A DNA stretch of 64,000 nt, from NCBI RefSeq assembly GCF_048771995.1, contig NC_133037.1, forward strand, positions 563,001 through 627,000, read 5' to 3'. Numbering within the stretch: the first letter of the stretch is position 1; each line of letters starts with the position of its first letter. The stretch comes from Taeniopygia guttata. Taxonomy: Eukaryota > Chordata > Aves > Passeriformes > Estrildidae. The notes beneath the pieces were generated by a model that made no database searches, had not been told where the DNA came from, and saw only the letters and a program-made list of their open reading frames with translations. Positions 42,401-50,742 of the stretch are shown here, piece after piece. A program made the position numbers and the translations under genes.

Positions 42401-45328
42401 ACAAAGGGCTGTTAGCTCCAGCTGGACCTTCAGAGCCTGCTTTGTACAGCTCCTGCAGCCCCTCAGTGATCCACTGCAATTAGGGCGTAGGAGTTAATTG
42501 GGTTCTCTGGGGAGGGACCAGTGGCTGTGGCGTCAAGGGCCATTCATGGCTCCTTGTGCAGGCCAAAGGTGGAACTCGCTGCAGGACGTTTTGTACTTGG
42601 TTTTTAAAAAGTTTGGTGGGCCTAGATCATGGATTCCACATGTGAATTCTGAAGGCGCATTACTGGTTTGAACGTTAGCCAGATTTTTTCAGTTTTATTG
42701 TTTTGCGGTGACAAACGCGGCGGGTGATAAATGCTGCAGTTTTCAAGGCAGGGAAGTACATCGTGTTCAGGCCTCAAACCTGAGGTTCTTTTTCTATTTT
42801 GGGGGACTAAAAGCACACAAATAGCCCTGTGTCCTCCCCAGTTCTTTTTTAAAATGCAACTGGAACATCAGTGGGGTTTGGAAATATGATGATAACTCAT
42901 TCCCTGGGCATCCACTTCGTGTGCTGAAAATGAGCTTTTGATGGGCTTCTAATTCTGAGTGTAAAAACAATGTTGACTTTCAAAATGTTTCCCATCCATT
43001 TTTGGTATATTTTTCCTTTTTATCTGTATGACTGAATGTGCATGTGTTGGAGGTTACTCTAACCTGGTGTTGTTTGTCCAGCCAAATTCCTGTTGGTTCT
43101 GTAGTTATCGCCACCGTAACAGCTGAGGACTCTCACTTCACAGGGGAGACAAAATGGCAGAGGGTGAAAAAAAGTCCTGCTGTCTTACAGCAAATGTATG
43201 TCACATTGATTTATTTAAGAGAGACTTTAGAAAAAGAAGGTATACTTTACCCCCAGGATGTCTTGTAGAGCCTCTCCAGAGAAACTTTGTAGTGCCTGGG
43301 AATACAGAGGTGGTGTAGTTACCACTTAACAGACATAAACATAGAACTGTCTTGTGTGTTAAATAATGATAATGAGATCCCAGGGATAAATAAAAATGAA
43401 GTGAGACAGAAGTTCCTGGACTGTGCTGTAGGTTGGTGTTATTTCTCACTGCTGTTAGGGGTTGGTCTCATCCAGGGGCTCTGCTGCCATTGCTGAGTGG
43501 AGCCCTACATTGCTGTAGGTGCTGCTGAAATAATTTCTGTCCATTTGATTTTCCCCCTCAGCACCAGTTCGGACATTCTGGCAGATATGGAGGGGTCTGA
43601 GACATGTTCAGCATCCTCTGACAGGTGAGTAGAATATCCAAGAGCTGAAGTCCTGGGGATGGGTTTAGGTCTGCAGTTTGCAGTTGGTGGAATCCTGGAG
43701 AAGCAAATGCCTCAGGAAAGTCAGATTCTTGAAGAATCCCCACAGTTCTGGGAAGCACAGTTTGGTCAGTGTATGTTGATCCTTGAAAAATGATCCCTGG
43801 GTCCTCCAAGTAACCACAGATGCCCAGATGAATATCTTTATTCTAAGGGATATATAACTATATATTTTAATTAAAAAAAAAAAAAAAGGAAACTGCTTTG
43901 TCACGGAAAATTAAATCTGATCTTCTATTACATTTGAAAATTCAATTGTTGACCAAGCTATAGGTGAGACTGACAAGTTGAACATGCTGGAATTGAGCAT
44001 CTGTTTTGATTTACTTCTGCTTGAGGTTAGCAGAGCACTTGGTTGTTAAAATCTCAGTGTCTGCAAGTCTCTGAATCATGTTTCTGTTTCCCATATGAAA
44101 ACCCCTGTGAAGGGGCTGGGGAGAGCTGGAGAGGGCCGTGGGTCCCCGGTGCTCTGGGAACGTGTTCAGTCCCAGCACCAAAGCCCAGCTGGATCTGACT
44201 GCAGGGTTCACCTGGATCTCCCTGCCTGAGGGATGCAGGAGAACCATTTCCATCGTGGTGCAGCTCTGAAACACAGCTTGTTCCTGCTGTGTCTTTAGTG
44301 TGCATCTGGTGGCAGTCAGCAGGTGTGGACCTGAGCGTCTCAGAGTTGTCCATTGTTATTTTCAGTTGTGAATTCCCAGTTTAAGACAAATGGATAGTCC
44401 CTGCAGCGTGGACTCAGCCTAGCAGATGGTATAAAACAGAGTGCACTTAAAAGGAATGTTTAATTAGCAAAAGCTGTTGACAGATTAGTGGCATCTTTCA
44501 TGTCAACACTATGTGGAATTTTAAGCTCCAAGGCTGAATGACGGAAATCAGCTGCTTCATTTACATACAGCTAGTTTAAGAATTTTTTCTTCAAAATTAT
44601 CTGTGACTAAAAATAAAATAGTTGTTGAGTTTTCTGTGGAAAATACTTTGTCCATAAATGAGGAGAGTGCCTGGCAAGGCTGCAGGCCCCAAGCCCTCCT
44701 TTGGGGGTAACACTGACCAACCTCTCATCCTGCTTCCAGGTGCTGTGCCCCAAACTGCCTTTCCTGAGAGAACATCCTTATGGTTTTGTCAATGCCAGGG
44801 GTTGTCCTCAGTTATGGACAAGGAATCTGGGGGGTTGCTGCTGTTCCTTGGGTTCCAGACTGGTGTCTGGGGACAGAAGGAGAGGCATTGTGCTGACCCT
44901 GTTCCTGTGGGCTCAGGGACTGTGGGATGATTTGTGGTGCTGTCACCTTCCTCAAATGAGAAGGCAGAGAAGTATTTCTCTCCCCATCCTTGGAAGCATT
45001 CAAGGCCAGGTTGGACAGGGCTTGGAGCACCCTGGGACAGTGGAAGGTGTCCCTGCCCATGGCAGGAGTGGAATGAGATGAGCTTTAAGGTCCCTTCCCA
45101 CCCAAACCGTGCCCGATTCCCCATCCCCACGTACAGGTGCGCATGTGTGTGCTGCTCACAGAGCTCCTGAGCAGCATCAGTGTGTGCTGTCCCTGCAAAC
45201 CCCTGTTCCCCTGTTCTTCTCCCAGCAGCAGCTCCGTGGCTCCGGCCGGGACCAGGAGGAGGCCGCGGCGGCCGCGCGTCCCCGAGAGCGGCGAGGCGAC
45301 GCCGCAGGGCAAGCGCAAGAGGAGCTAG
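18371..45328 (+). CDS. RAD18: E3 ubiquitin-protein ligase RAD18 (complete, 14 exons)
   Basis: RAD18 is the nuclear E3 ligase that, with RAD6 (UBE2A/B), mono-ubiquitinates PCNA at stalled forks and recruits translesion polymerases. Exons: 18371-18418, 18552-18633, 20567-20628, 21554-21624, 25355-25704, 26894-26993, 29265-29449, 30592-30668, 31337-31397, 33702-33836, 36917-37073, 43082-43195, 43562-43624 and 45226-45328. They join in phase to 535 aa plus TAG; human is 495 aa. Visible domains are the C3HC4 RING (C24, C27, C40, H42, C45, C48, C59, C62), the UBZ4 ubiquitin-binding finger (C207, C210, H222, C226), SAP (about 251-285) and the RAD6-binding region (about 340-368). It ends in a basic GKRKRS tail like the human RNKRNRN. 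The first ATG has G at -3 and aligns with the human start. The C-terminal third is diverged; exon 10's donor and exon 12 are the weakest calls. Confidence 0.95.
18552..18633 (+). CDS. RAD18: RAD18 exon 2, first half of RING
   Basis: It encodes VDDLLRCGICFDYFSIAVII followed by PQCSHS, with RING ligands C24, C27, C40 and H42. It ends one base into the Tyr codon that the next exon completes. Donor GTGAGT is at 18634; the preceding intron is only 133 bp. Confidence 0.96.
18888..19010 (+). mobile_element. CR1 LINE 3' fragment
   Basis: It reads GCAGCACCCTGGGACAGTGG, CCTGCCCATGGCAGGGGGTG, then GCTTCCCACCCAAAAC. It is a diverged CR1 3' end. Confidence 0.85.
19700..19820 (+). mobile_element. CR1 LINE 3' fragment
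   Basis: It reads GGAGCAACCTGGTCTAGTGG, CCTGCCCATGGCAGGGGCAG, and GGTCCTTCCCAACCCAAACC followed by ATTCTGGGATT. This is a textbook avian CR1 3' end with its ATTCTRTG-type terminus, and the best preserved of the CR1 pieces in the window. Confidence 0.9.
20567..20628 (+). CDS. RAD18: RAD18 exon 3, second half of RING
   Basis: It encodes YCSLCIRKSLSYKTQCPTCC then V, with ligands C45, C48, C59 and C62. Acceptor TTCCAG is at 20561-20566 and donor GTAAGT at 20629. Confidence 0.96.
20629..21553 (+). other. RAD18: RAD18 intron 3, nothing recognised
   Basis: 925 bp, AT-rich, ending in a T-rich tract of about 40 bases before the acceptor. Confidence 0.85.
21554..21624 (+). CDS. RAD18: RAD18 exon 4
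   Basis: It encodes AVSESDLKNNRILDDLVKSF and NSA, matching the conserved helix after the RING that takes part in dimerisation in mammals. The acceptor is preceded by a long pyrimidine tract with 16 consecutive T. Confidence 0.95.
21625..25354 (+). other. RAD18: RAD18 intron 4 with 38-bp minisatellite
   Basis: 3.7 kb GT-AG intron. The left part is AT-rich and featureless. A GC-rich island carries the array at 23345-23608. No exon, named element or RNA gene is seen in the rest. Confidence 0.85.
23345..23608. repeat. 38-bp minisatellite, seven copies
   Basis: GAGGGTGGGCTCCTCATGGC recurs at 23345, 23383, 23421, 23459, 23497, 23535 and 23573. Copies alternate CCATGGATG and CCAGGGATG. Because 38 is not a multiple of three, the translation cycles through three frames every 114 bp, giving false ORFs of up to 173 codons. 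Confidence 0.96.
25355..25704 (+). CDS. RAD18: RAD18 exon 5, disordered linker
   Basis: It encodes RQQLLNLVLEAPPVPSPP and then a Ser-, Pro- and Lys-rich low-conservation stretch. It closes with EKPSTSVLKGVRK, which is clearly RAD18 (human PEPPSTSTLKQVTK) and leads into the UBZ4 finger. It is the longest exon (350 bp). The frame remains open past the donor GTGAGG at 25705. Confidence 0.92.
25705..26893 (+). other. RAD18: RAD18 intron 5, nothing recognised
   Basis: 1.19 kb, mostly AT-rich, no repeat or RNA gene seen. Confidence 0.85.
26894..26993 (+). CDS. RAD18: RAD18 exon 6, UBZ4 zinc finger
   Basis: It encodes VECPVCEVAVLEQYINKHLD and SCLAREEKKDSLR, giving C207, C210, H222 and C226 of the UBZ4 module that binds ubiquitinated chromatin proteins. 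Acceptor TTTCAG ends at 26893 and donor GTAAGG starts at 26994. Confidence 0.96.
26994..29264 (+). other. RAD18: RAD18 intron 6, nothing recognised
   Basis: 2.27 kb GT-AG intron between the UBZ4 and SAP exons. Only short non-significant open frames. Confidence 0.85.
29265..29449 (+). CDS. RAD18: RAD18 exon 7, SAP domain
   Basis: It encodes VVYNLLSDRDLRKKLKEHGL and QQLIKRHQEFVHIYNAQCD, a SAP DNA-binding helix pair almost identical to human. Donor GTCAGT is at 29450. Confidence 0.96.
29450..30591 (+). other. RAD18: RAD18 intron 7 with short A/C-rich repeat
   Basis: 1.14 kb. At about 29545-29625 the phrase AAAACCAGGCACAAACCA recurs with variants (AAAACTGGGCACTAAATC), a small degenerate A/C-rich duplication. 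Nothing else is recognised. Confidence 0.8.
30592..30668 (+). CDS. RAD18: RAD18 exon 8
   Basis: It encodes VAEIVKELEKNEKIRVQLEC then NKPGEN, aligning with human AAEIVQEIENIEKTRMRLEA. It ends on a codon boundary at the less usual donor GTAAAT (30669). The frame runs on into the intron, but the next exon's match supports this donor. Confidence 0.9.
30669..31336 (+). other. RAD18: RAD18 intron 8, nothing recognised
   Basis: 668 bp, no repeat or RNA gene seen. Confidence 0.85.
31337..31397 (+). CDS. RAD18: RAD18 exon 9
   Basis: It encodes SLTFTKGQTEEEIDEIHTDY, matching human VFTKDQTEKEIDEIHSKY. It is the start of the RAD6-binding region. Acceptor TGTAG ends at 31336 and donor GTAAGT starts at 31398. 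Confidence 0.95.
33050..33112 (+). mobile_element. CR1 LINE internal fragment
   Basis: GGTGGTCAGTTGTTGGAATG followed by GGCTCCTCAGGGAGGTG matches the sense strand of CR1 upstream of its 3' end. It is directly followed by a CR1 piece in the opposite orientation. Confidence 0.65.
33115..33265 (-). mobile_element. CR1 LINE fragment, reverse orientation
   Basis: AAGAAATTCCTGCTGGTGTC, CTGAGCCTCCCCAGCCC, GGCCGTTCCCTCCTGTCC and GGGAGCAGAGCCTGACCC match the reverse complement of CR1. The orientation is opposite to the neighbouring piece. Confidence 0.75.
33702..33836 (+). CDS. RAD18: RAD18 exon 10, RAD6-binding region
   Basis: It encodes NKHRSEFKFLVDQVNKRWKK then IGERKAESAQNKEEVAVKEL. The first part matches human KKHKSEFQLLVDQARKGYKK. 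Two in-phase donors exist: GTGAGA after 33767 and GTCAGT after 33836. I chose the longer form because the extra 23 codons look coding and human continues here, but the shorter form is possible. Confidence 0.82.
33837..36916 (+). other. RAD18: RAD18 intron 10, nothing recognised
   Basis: 3.1 kb. A 141-codon open frame on the minus strand (35320-35742) is the only notable ORF, and I could not tie it to a family. No named repeat is seen. Confidence 0.8.
36917..37073 (+). CDS. RAD18: RAD18 exon 11
   Basis: It encodes EPGEEDHTAVVPGKAQALQS, then a Ser-rich stretch (RSDSDSLKEWQRSSSPELTL) predicted to be disordered. The phase fits both neighbours. Similarity to human RAD18 here is compositional only. 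The donor GTCAGT (37074) is followed about 25 bp on by a local tandem repeat. Confidence 0.75.
37095..37212. repeat. Local repeat just after RAD18 exon 11
   Basis: AGAGCTGTGGCACTGCCAGG and GAGCAGTGCAGGCAGCC modules recur three times with deletions. The array begins about 22 bp past the exon 11 donor. Confidence 0.85.
41591..41636. repeat. GGAC/GGAT tetranucleotide microsatellite
   Basis: Six GGAC units followed by GGAT and GATA-like variants, 46 bp in all. Confidence 0.92.
43082..43195 (+). CDS. RAD18: RAD18 exon 12 (predicted)
   Basis: It encodes QIPVGSVVIATVTAEDSHFT followed by GETKWQRVKKSPAVLQQ. The acceptor has a good tract (TTGTTTGTCCAG) and the donor GTATGT gives exactly the phase needed on both sides. 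I see no clear human counterpart. Skipping it also keeps phase (114 bp), so it may be optional or wrong. Confidence 0.6.
43196..43561 (+). other. RAD18: RAD18 intron 12, nothing recognised
   Basis: 366 bp GT-AG intron between predicted exons 12 and 13. Confidence 0.65.
43562..43624 (+). CDS. RAD18: RAD18 exon 13
   Basis: It encodes TSSDILADMEGSETCSASSD. The SSDI..D.E start aligns with human SSDIIRDLLEEE near the C-terminus. Acceptor CCCTCAG ends at 43561 and donor GTGAGT starts at 43625. It is 63 bp, phase-neutral. Confidence 0.82.
43625..45225 (+). other. RAD18: RAD18 intron 13 with CR1 fragment
   Basis: 1.6 kb. It contains an A15-class run around 43871-43887 and a CR1 piece at 44945-45118. 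I looked for an extra acidic exon (human DLLEEEEAWE region) and did not find one. Confidence 0.8.
44945..45118 (+). mobile_element. CR1 LINE 3' fragment
   Basis: TTCAAGGCCAGGTTGGACAG, GGAGCACCCTGGGACAGTGG, GGTGTCCCTGCCCATGGCAG and AAGGTCCCTTCCCACCCAAA are the sense 3' end of avian CR1. It is the longest CR1 piece here and ends about 107 bp before RAD18 exon 14. Confidence 0.9.
45226..45328 (+). CDS. RAD18: RAD18 exon 14 and stop
   Basis: It encodes SSSVAPAGTRRRPRRPRV and PESGEATPQGKRKRS with TAG at 45326-45328. It corresponds to human RRTRAAESAEIEPRNKRNRN, a basic nuclear-localisation-like tail. It is much more GC-rich than the other exons. Confidence 0.88.
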
Positions 45329-45980
45329 TGCTGCAGGCGTGCCAGCTCCGCCTGGGCAGCCCCTCCTGCCCTTCCCATCCTCTGCGTGACTGCCTGCTGA
45401 GTAAAGTGCTCTATTTTCACATCCCTGCCATCCCAGCTGCCTTCATGACCAGGCTGGCGGCTTTGCCCACAGCCCTGCGGCCGCCGAGGGTGGGCACAGA
45501 GCGCCGGAGCCCCGCGGGAGCTGCCCTGGCTCCTGTTCCGAGTTCCCTCGCTCTGCAGCACCTGCTGGCACCCTGTGCAGCCTCACCTGCCCTGGGGGAG
45601 CAGCTGCAGACGGTGTTTTGTGTGGGGCTGGCAGGTACTGCTGTGTGCCCCAGTTCTGGCACAGCCAGGGAGGGAGGGACCAAGGACTGCAGGGAGATCC
45701 TGCCCTGCACTGACAGGCCTTTTTATATGTCTGTGTAAACTGACTCAGTACTGTGTGTCATTATTTCAGTTTGAAGTCCTGAAACTGGGAAGGTTGTTGG
45801 ACATGAAGCATTTTAGCTTTCAAGCACACAGTTACATTGAAAAGTCTGATCTTCCTTACAAGGTGGTGGGATTTTGTGATGCAACGAAGCACTGCAAAAA
45901 AAAAAAAGAAGGAAATGCAAGAAACCTGAACACCAGGGAAGGCTTTGAAAAATAAAGCTTGTAAGCAAAATATGAAAATA
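45329..45980 (+). other. RAD18: RAD18 3' UTR (inferred)
   Basis: From the stop to just past the AATAAA at 45951. It includes a 12-A run at 45896-45907. The extent is inferred from the poly(A) signal; a longer form is possible. Confidence 0.6.
45951..45956 (+). terminator. RAD18: Poly(A) signal AATAAA, RAD18
   Basis: GAAAAATAAAGCTTG, about 620 bases after the stop codon, is the first canonical hexamer downstream of RAD18. The sequence about 30-45 bases on (CAGGTGCTTTTGCTG) is moderately GT-rich. Confidence 0.6.
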
Positions 45981-48088
45981 CTTCAGGTGCTTTTGCTGAG
46001 CCCTGAAGTTTTGGTCAGAGCCTGTCAATGGGAGCTTGGCAAAGAAGACACAAAGTCTGGGTAAGATTGAGGGTTATTGTGTCTTGACTTCAGAGTGAAG
46101 CTGGGATTCAGAAATAATCCTCCTCAAGCCGTAGTTCCCAGAAGTATTTGTGTTTGGAACAGGCTAAATCATGGCAGATATAAACTATCCTAAGCGCATG
46201 ACATGGAGGGATGCAGAGGCGATGCAGAGGCAAAGCAGAAATGTGGTTGTGTTGATTTGGTTTTTTTTTTACTAAACCAAACCTTTTGAAAGACAGTCAT
46301 TATTGATGTCTGCTTTAGGGCTGGCTTTTTGTCACATCAGTTCACCTCAGGCGTTGGAATTGGTTGCAGTTGGCCCGGGAATGGTAATAATATTGTAAAT
46401 TACTGTCATAAAGGGCTTTCTCCAGGCGTTTGCAGAGCAGCTGCTGCTGTGGTGGGGGAGGGCACTGCTGTGGGTGCAGCACTGACATTCCCTTGGAAAT
46501 GAGCTGGGGAGCCATGTGCCATGGGGGCTGTGGCAATTCCATGGGGCAGGAGCGGGGAGAGAGCAGCTGGCACGTTAAATACAGGCATGAATCAGACTGG
46601 TTTGCTGACAACCTGTGAAGATCAGGGTTTTTTAATATCACTTATTCTTGTCATCACCATTTAAAGTCCAAACTGGTGGCCTTTACCTGAGCTGGAGCTT
46701 TTTCCCTCCTTCTGACGGGGCTGTGGGCTGGTGCCCAGGAGAGTGGTGCCCCTGGTGGAGTTCACAAAGGTGAGTGGGGTGTGTGGCTGTGAGACACAGT
46801 GGCTGAGGTGCAGGGGAGGCTGCATGGAGCAGGCACACTGGGCAGTGTGGGTGGAGGCTTAGGAAAAAACGTGGATTTTGATGGTCTGCTGTTCATTCCC
46901 ACCCTGGCAGAGCGGGTGCCTGGGCAGGACCCGGTCTCTCCTGCCACACCCAGGGCCAGCCCCAGCCCCAGGAGTGCCAGGGTGCTGCCAGGTCCAGCCT
47001 TGCCAGCAGTGGCTGCTGATCCCTCGGGTGCCATAAATGATGCTTGCTGCACATCTCACCAGTCCAGGATTCACAGGAACTGCATAACATAAGGGAAAAA
47101 ACAACAGGGAAGGAAACACAGTGTCCTCCCCAGGCTGTCCTGTCCCCTGCTCCCCTGGGCAGCTCTGCTCCTCTGTCACTGAGCCAAGGGGCAAGTGGGA
47201 GCAGTTGGGGACTTGGGAGCAGCCAGGCTGGGGGCACAGGGAGCCCAGAGGGGCTGAGCTGGGGCTGCTGCACAGGGGATGTGGCACAGGGCCCTGCTGG
47301 AGCTGAGCATGGCCCCATCGGGGGGAACCCCACCACTGTTCTCTGGGTGTGTAATCATAAAGGGACTGCATCCTCCTGACACCCTTTCACTGATCGTGAG
47401 TGATGTTTGTCGCTTCACCTTGTGCTGGGCTTGGCACTGCAGGGCTGTGGGTCCCAGGGACTCTGTCCCACCCTGCTGTGGGGTCCTGAGGACCCTCCAT
47501 CCCCCTGCTGTGGGTCCAGCCTCTCTGCAGCCATTCCTGGAGTGGATCTGAGGCACAGTCCCGATGCCTGTGGCTCCCTGGGGACCTGGGAGTAGGGCAG
47601 AAGCTGCCAGGGCACTGATCCTGGCAGCCAGGGTGGTGCTGGGCTGGGCTGGGCTGCTGCTGGAAAGCTTTGGGAAGGGCTGCTCGGGGCAGCGAATCCA
47701 TCCAGGAGGAAGTGAATTCAGTCACGGAGCAGTCCCTCAGGCCGGGCAGAAGGGCAAAAGTGGAATCAAAACAATCAAGAAGTAGAAATGTCCTGTTCCC
47801 CAGCCCGGCAGGAGCCGTGAGAAAGGCGCTGCTGGCACGGGGCACCCGAGCAGTGACCCTGCTGGGCCCAGGCCTGCCCCACAGATGCCCTCTGGAGCGG
47901 GCAGCTGGGGCTAGACTGCACCTCGGGGCAGGGCCTGGCTCTGTTCTGCTGTGCAGGTACCAGGGAGTTCCTGTGGCATTGCTGCCGTGGCAGGAGTGGC
48001 TCTGGGGCACAGGGAATGCCCAGGCTGTGATCCCTGTGCCTGCCTGCTCAGAGCTCGTGCTGCTGTTCCCAGGCGTGAAATGAGTGAG

Positions 48089-48312
48089 CTGGCACACAGA
48101 TGGCACACGGCTGTCACACAGGGAGCTGTCACAGCTGGCACACTGGGAGCTGTCACACAGCTGGCACACCGGGAGCTGTCACACAGGGAGCTGGCACATG
48201 GCTGTCACACGGAGCTGTCACACAGCTGTCACCCCAGCAGCTGTCACAGCTGGCACACAGCTGGCACACTGGCAGCTGTCACAGCTGTCACACAGTTGTC
48301 ACACCAGCACTG
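48089..48312. repeat. 12-13-bp minisatellite rich in CAGCTG
   Basis: About 17 units alternating GCTGTCACACAG and CTGGCACACGGGA types. Eight exact CAGCTG palindromes fall inside. Confidence 0.92.
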
Positions 48313-50727
48313 GCACGGTGCTCCGGGCTGGCTCTGCCCGGGGCTGGGCACGTTCCCTCCCAGCCAGGAGCGGGCAGGGTGAGCTCGGGGCACAGGGGTT
48401 GGGCTGAGCACCCCGGGAGGGACCTGCAGCCACTGGGGACAGGCAGGGGCCAGGCTCTGCCAGGGCCACTGCTCCAAGGGTGCTGGGTTTGCTGGCAGGA
48501 GTTAAAAATAAAAAACCTTTTGCCTGAAGGGGGGTCTGTTTTGGTGGAAGAACAGATACTCTGGAATTGGAACACCTCACACGAACAGAGGAATTGAAGA
48601 TGAATCAGTTACCTGCTGGGCAAACCCAACACCAGGATCTGCTGCCCAGAGGAGAGAATAATCATGGTCCTGTCCCACCTGGCGCTGGAGGAGCCAGAGG
48701 GCCTGAATTCAAAATGATTTGGACAAACTGGTGAGTTGGCTCCAAAACAGCCACCTGGAAGTCAATAAAGAAAAACATGAATTACCAGCTTCAGGAAGGA
48801 GAAGGTAAACACATTACTGCAGATGGCAAGTCATTAGTGAGGCAGAAAAGTTTGTATAAATGTAGCTGGGTTCATTTTTGGTTAATTATTTGGCCCTACA
48901 GAGGCATTCCTGGAGCCTGGGCTGCGGGTTTCATTGCAGGTATTTGGTGGGAGAGAAACGGGGGCTGTGTGGGAACTCCTTCACCTCTGTGGGCATTCCC
49001 AGACACACATGCTCATGTATATACTGAATTACCCTGAGGATTGCAGCCTCCTTCATAACACTTGGCTAAGATTGTTGTAGTGATAAGCACCAAACTTGAC
49101 TCACTTTCCTTTATATACATATGCAAATGTCAAATGTGCATATGAATGTTTAAACCAGACTATATTCTGGTTTTGTTCTGGCTCTTCTATCTTTACTAAC
49201 AAAATCTCAGATAGATCTTGCTATTTATATTTCGTTCAAAGAGAGAAGTGCCTCACTTTGCTGGGCAGTGTGTGTGCAGTGCCGTGCCTGGCATTAACTG
49301 GGTGATCCACGCCTCTGGCTGTGGGAAGGTTTAGCTAATATCCCAGATCCCAGGAGGTGTCACTCAGTGTGTCCCTTGGTGTGCAGCTCCTGTGGCACCT
49401 GTCACTGCTGCAGCTGTGGCTCCCAGTGCCACGGGCACAGCCCCAGGGCTCTGGGTCTGACGGTGCTTTTCTTTCCTGCTCGGTGGTGAGTGGGAGCTCA
49501 GGGCGCTGCAGTGAGCCTGGAGTTACACACAAATGTAGTGATCCCTCCCAAAAGTAGTAAAATGATTGTATTATCTCCCAACAGCTTGAACCTGGAGCCT
49601 CTTTGTTAAAAACCACATGGACACATATTTCAGCTTTATTATCCCAGCTTGTTACTCCCAGGGCCCGGGCAGGCTCCATTGGTTTTATGGGCTTTGAGGC
49701 CATAATGGATGAAGCAGGGAACATTTTTACACAACGGCGTCCTTGGGAGCCCTGTGCAGAGCTGGCTGCCAGGGAGGTGCCTGGGGAGAGCCCCTGGCAC
49801 CCTTTGCTGGGCTGGGCAGGGCAGTGGGGTCTGGTGGGATGGGCAGTTGGGAGTGGCAGAATTCCCTACAGGAACCACACACTGCATCCACCCTGCCCGG
49901 CTCTGCCCAGCCTGGGGCACTGTGGATGACGGGATCAGCCTGGATGATGGGGTCAGCAGGATCCATGGCCTGCTCTGCCTAAATGGGTTTAAGCTGGATT
50001 TGGTCAGAGGCTGCTGCTGAGTGCCAGGGCTCGCCCTGGGGCCGGAATGGCATCTCGGTGTGCTCTGGGATGTGTCTGCAGAGCCCCTGGGGTTTCGTGT
50101 GGAGTGCCAGCACGGTGGGGATGGAAATGTGTTCTGACTGAGTGCCAGGAGGTTCAGGCTCTTTTTCCAGGATGTAGCTCCCAAAGCTGGATGAGCCTGA
50201 CTTGGCTTCAGTGTTGGTGTGGGCTGGAGGCCATGGGAGCAGAGGCTGATGGATTTCAGTGAGTTTGGGATCCAAAGGAAATGGTTTGAATCCCATAAAC
50301 CTTTTAGGGACATGATGTGAAAGGTTGTCCAACACTGAGTAAGTTTAGTGTAGTCCCACACTTCTTTTCTCTTCACACTGCGGAAGAGAAAAAAAGAAAT
50401 TATCTTGATATGTGCATGGACTTGTGTAAATTCTCTTTTTGCTGTGAATGCTTTTTAGAACTCAAGACTGCAGCATCCAAGCAGGTCCTCCCTTCTCCAT
50501 TTGTCTGCATACACAAGTCAGCCTCTCTGGCTCCTTCTCCCCTCCCAGTAATGTTCTAATGATTCAGTTTCCAAAACCTTCCCCAGCCATGGCACACGTC
50601 TGACAGCCAGGTAGTGTGCAGCAATTCTGGGACTGACCATGGGCTGCAGGGTTTTTTCTGGTTTTGGTTTTGTTTTGTTTTGTTTTTTTTTAATTGTGGT
50701 CAATCTGAGTACTAGGGTTTTGGCTGT

Positions 50728-50742
50728 TGTTGTTGTTGTTGT
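50728..50742. repeat. GTT trinucleotide microsatellite
   Basis: A short run of about five GTT/TGT units next to a T-rich stretch at 50652-50692. Confidence 0.8.

Larger units (their letters stand above)
37074..43081 (+). other. RAD18: RAD18 intron 11
   Basis: The largest intron (6.0 kb). It contains a local repeat at 37095-37212 and a GGAC tetranucleotide run at 41591-41636. The rest has no recognised element, exon or RNA gene, though an unseen RAD18 exon in the diverged C-terminal region cannot be excluded. Confidence 0.75.

Noticed and set aside
47387-48169. 260-codon minus-strand frame between RAD18 and OXTR
   Set aside because: GC-rich, overlapping other frames on both strands, ending in the CAGCTG array; no domain or splice context.
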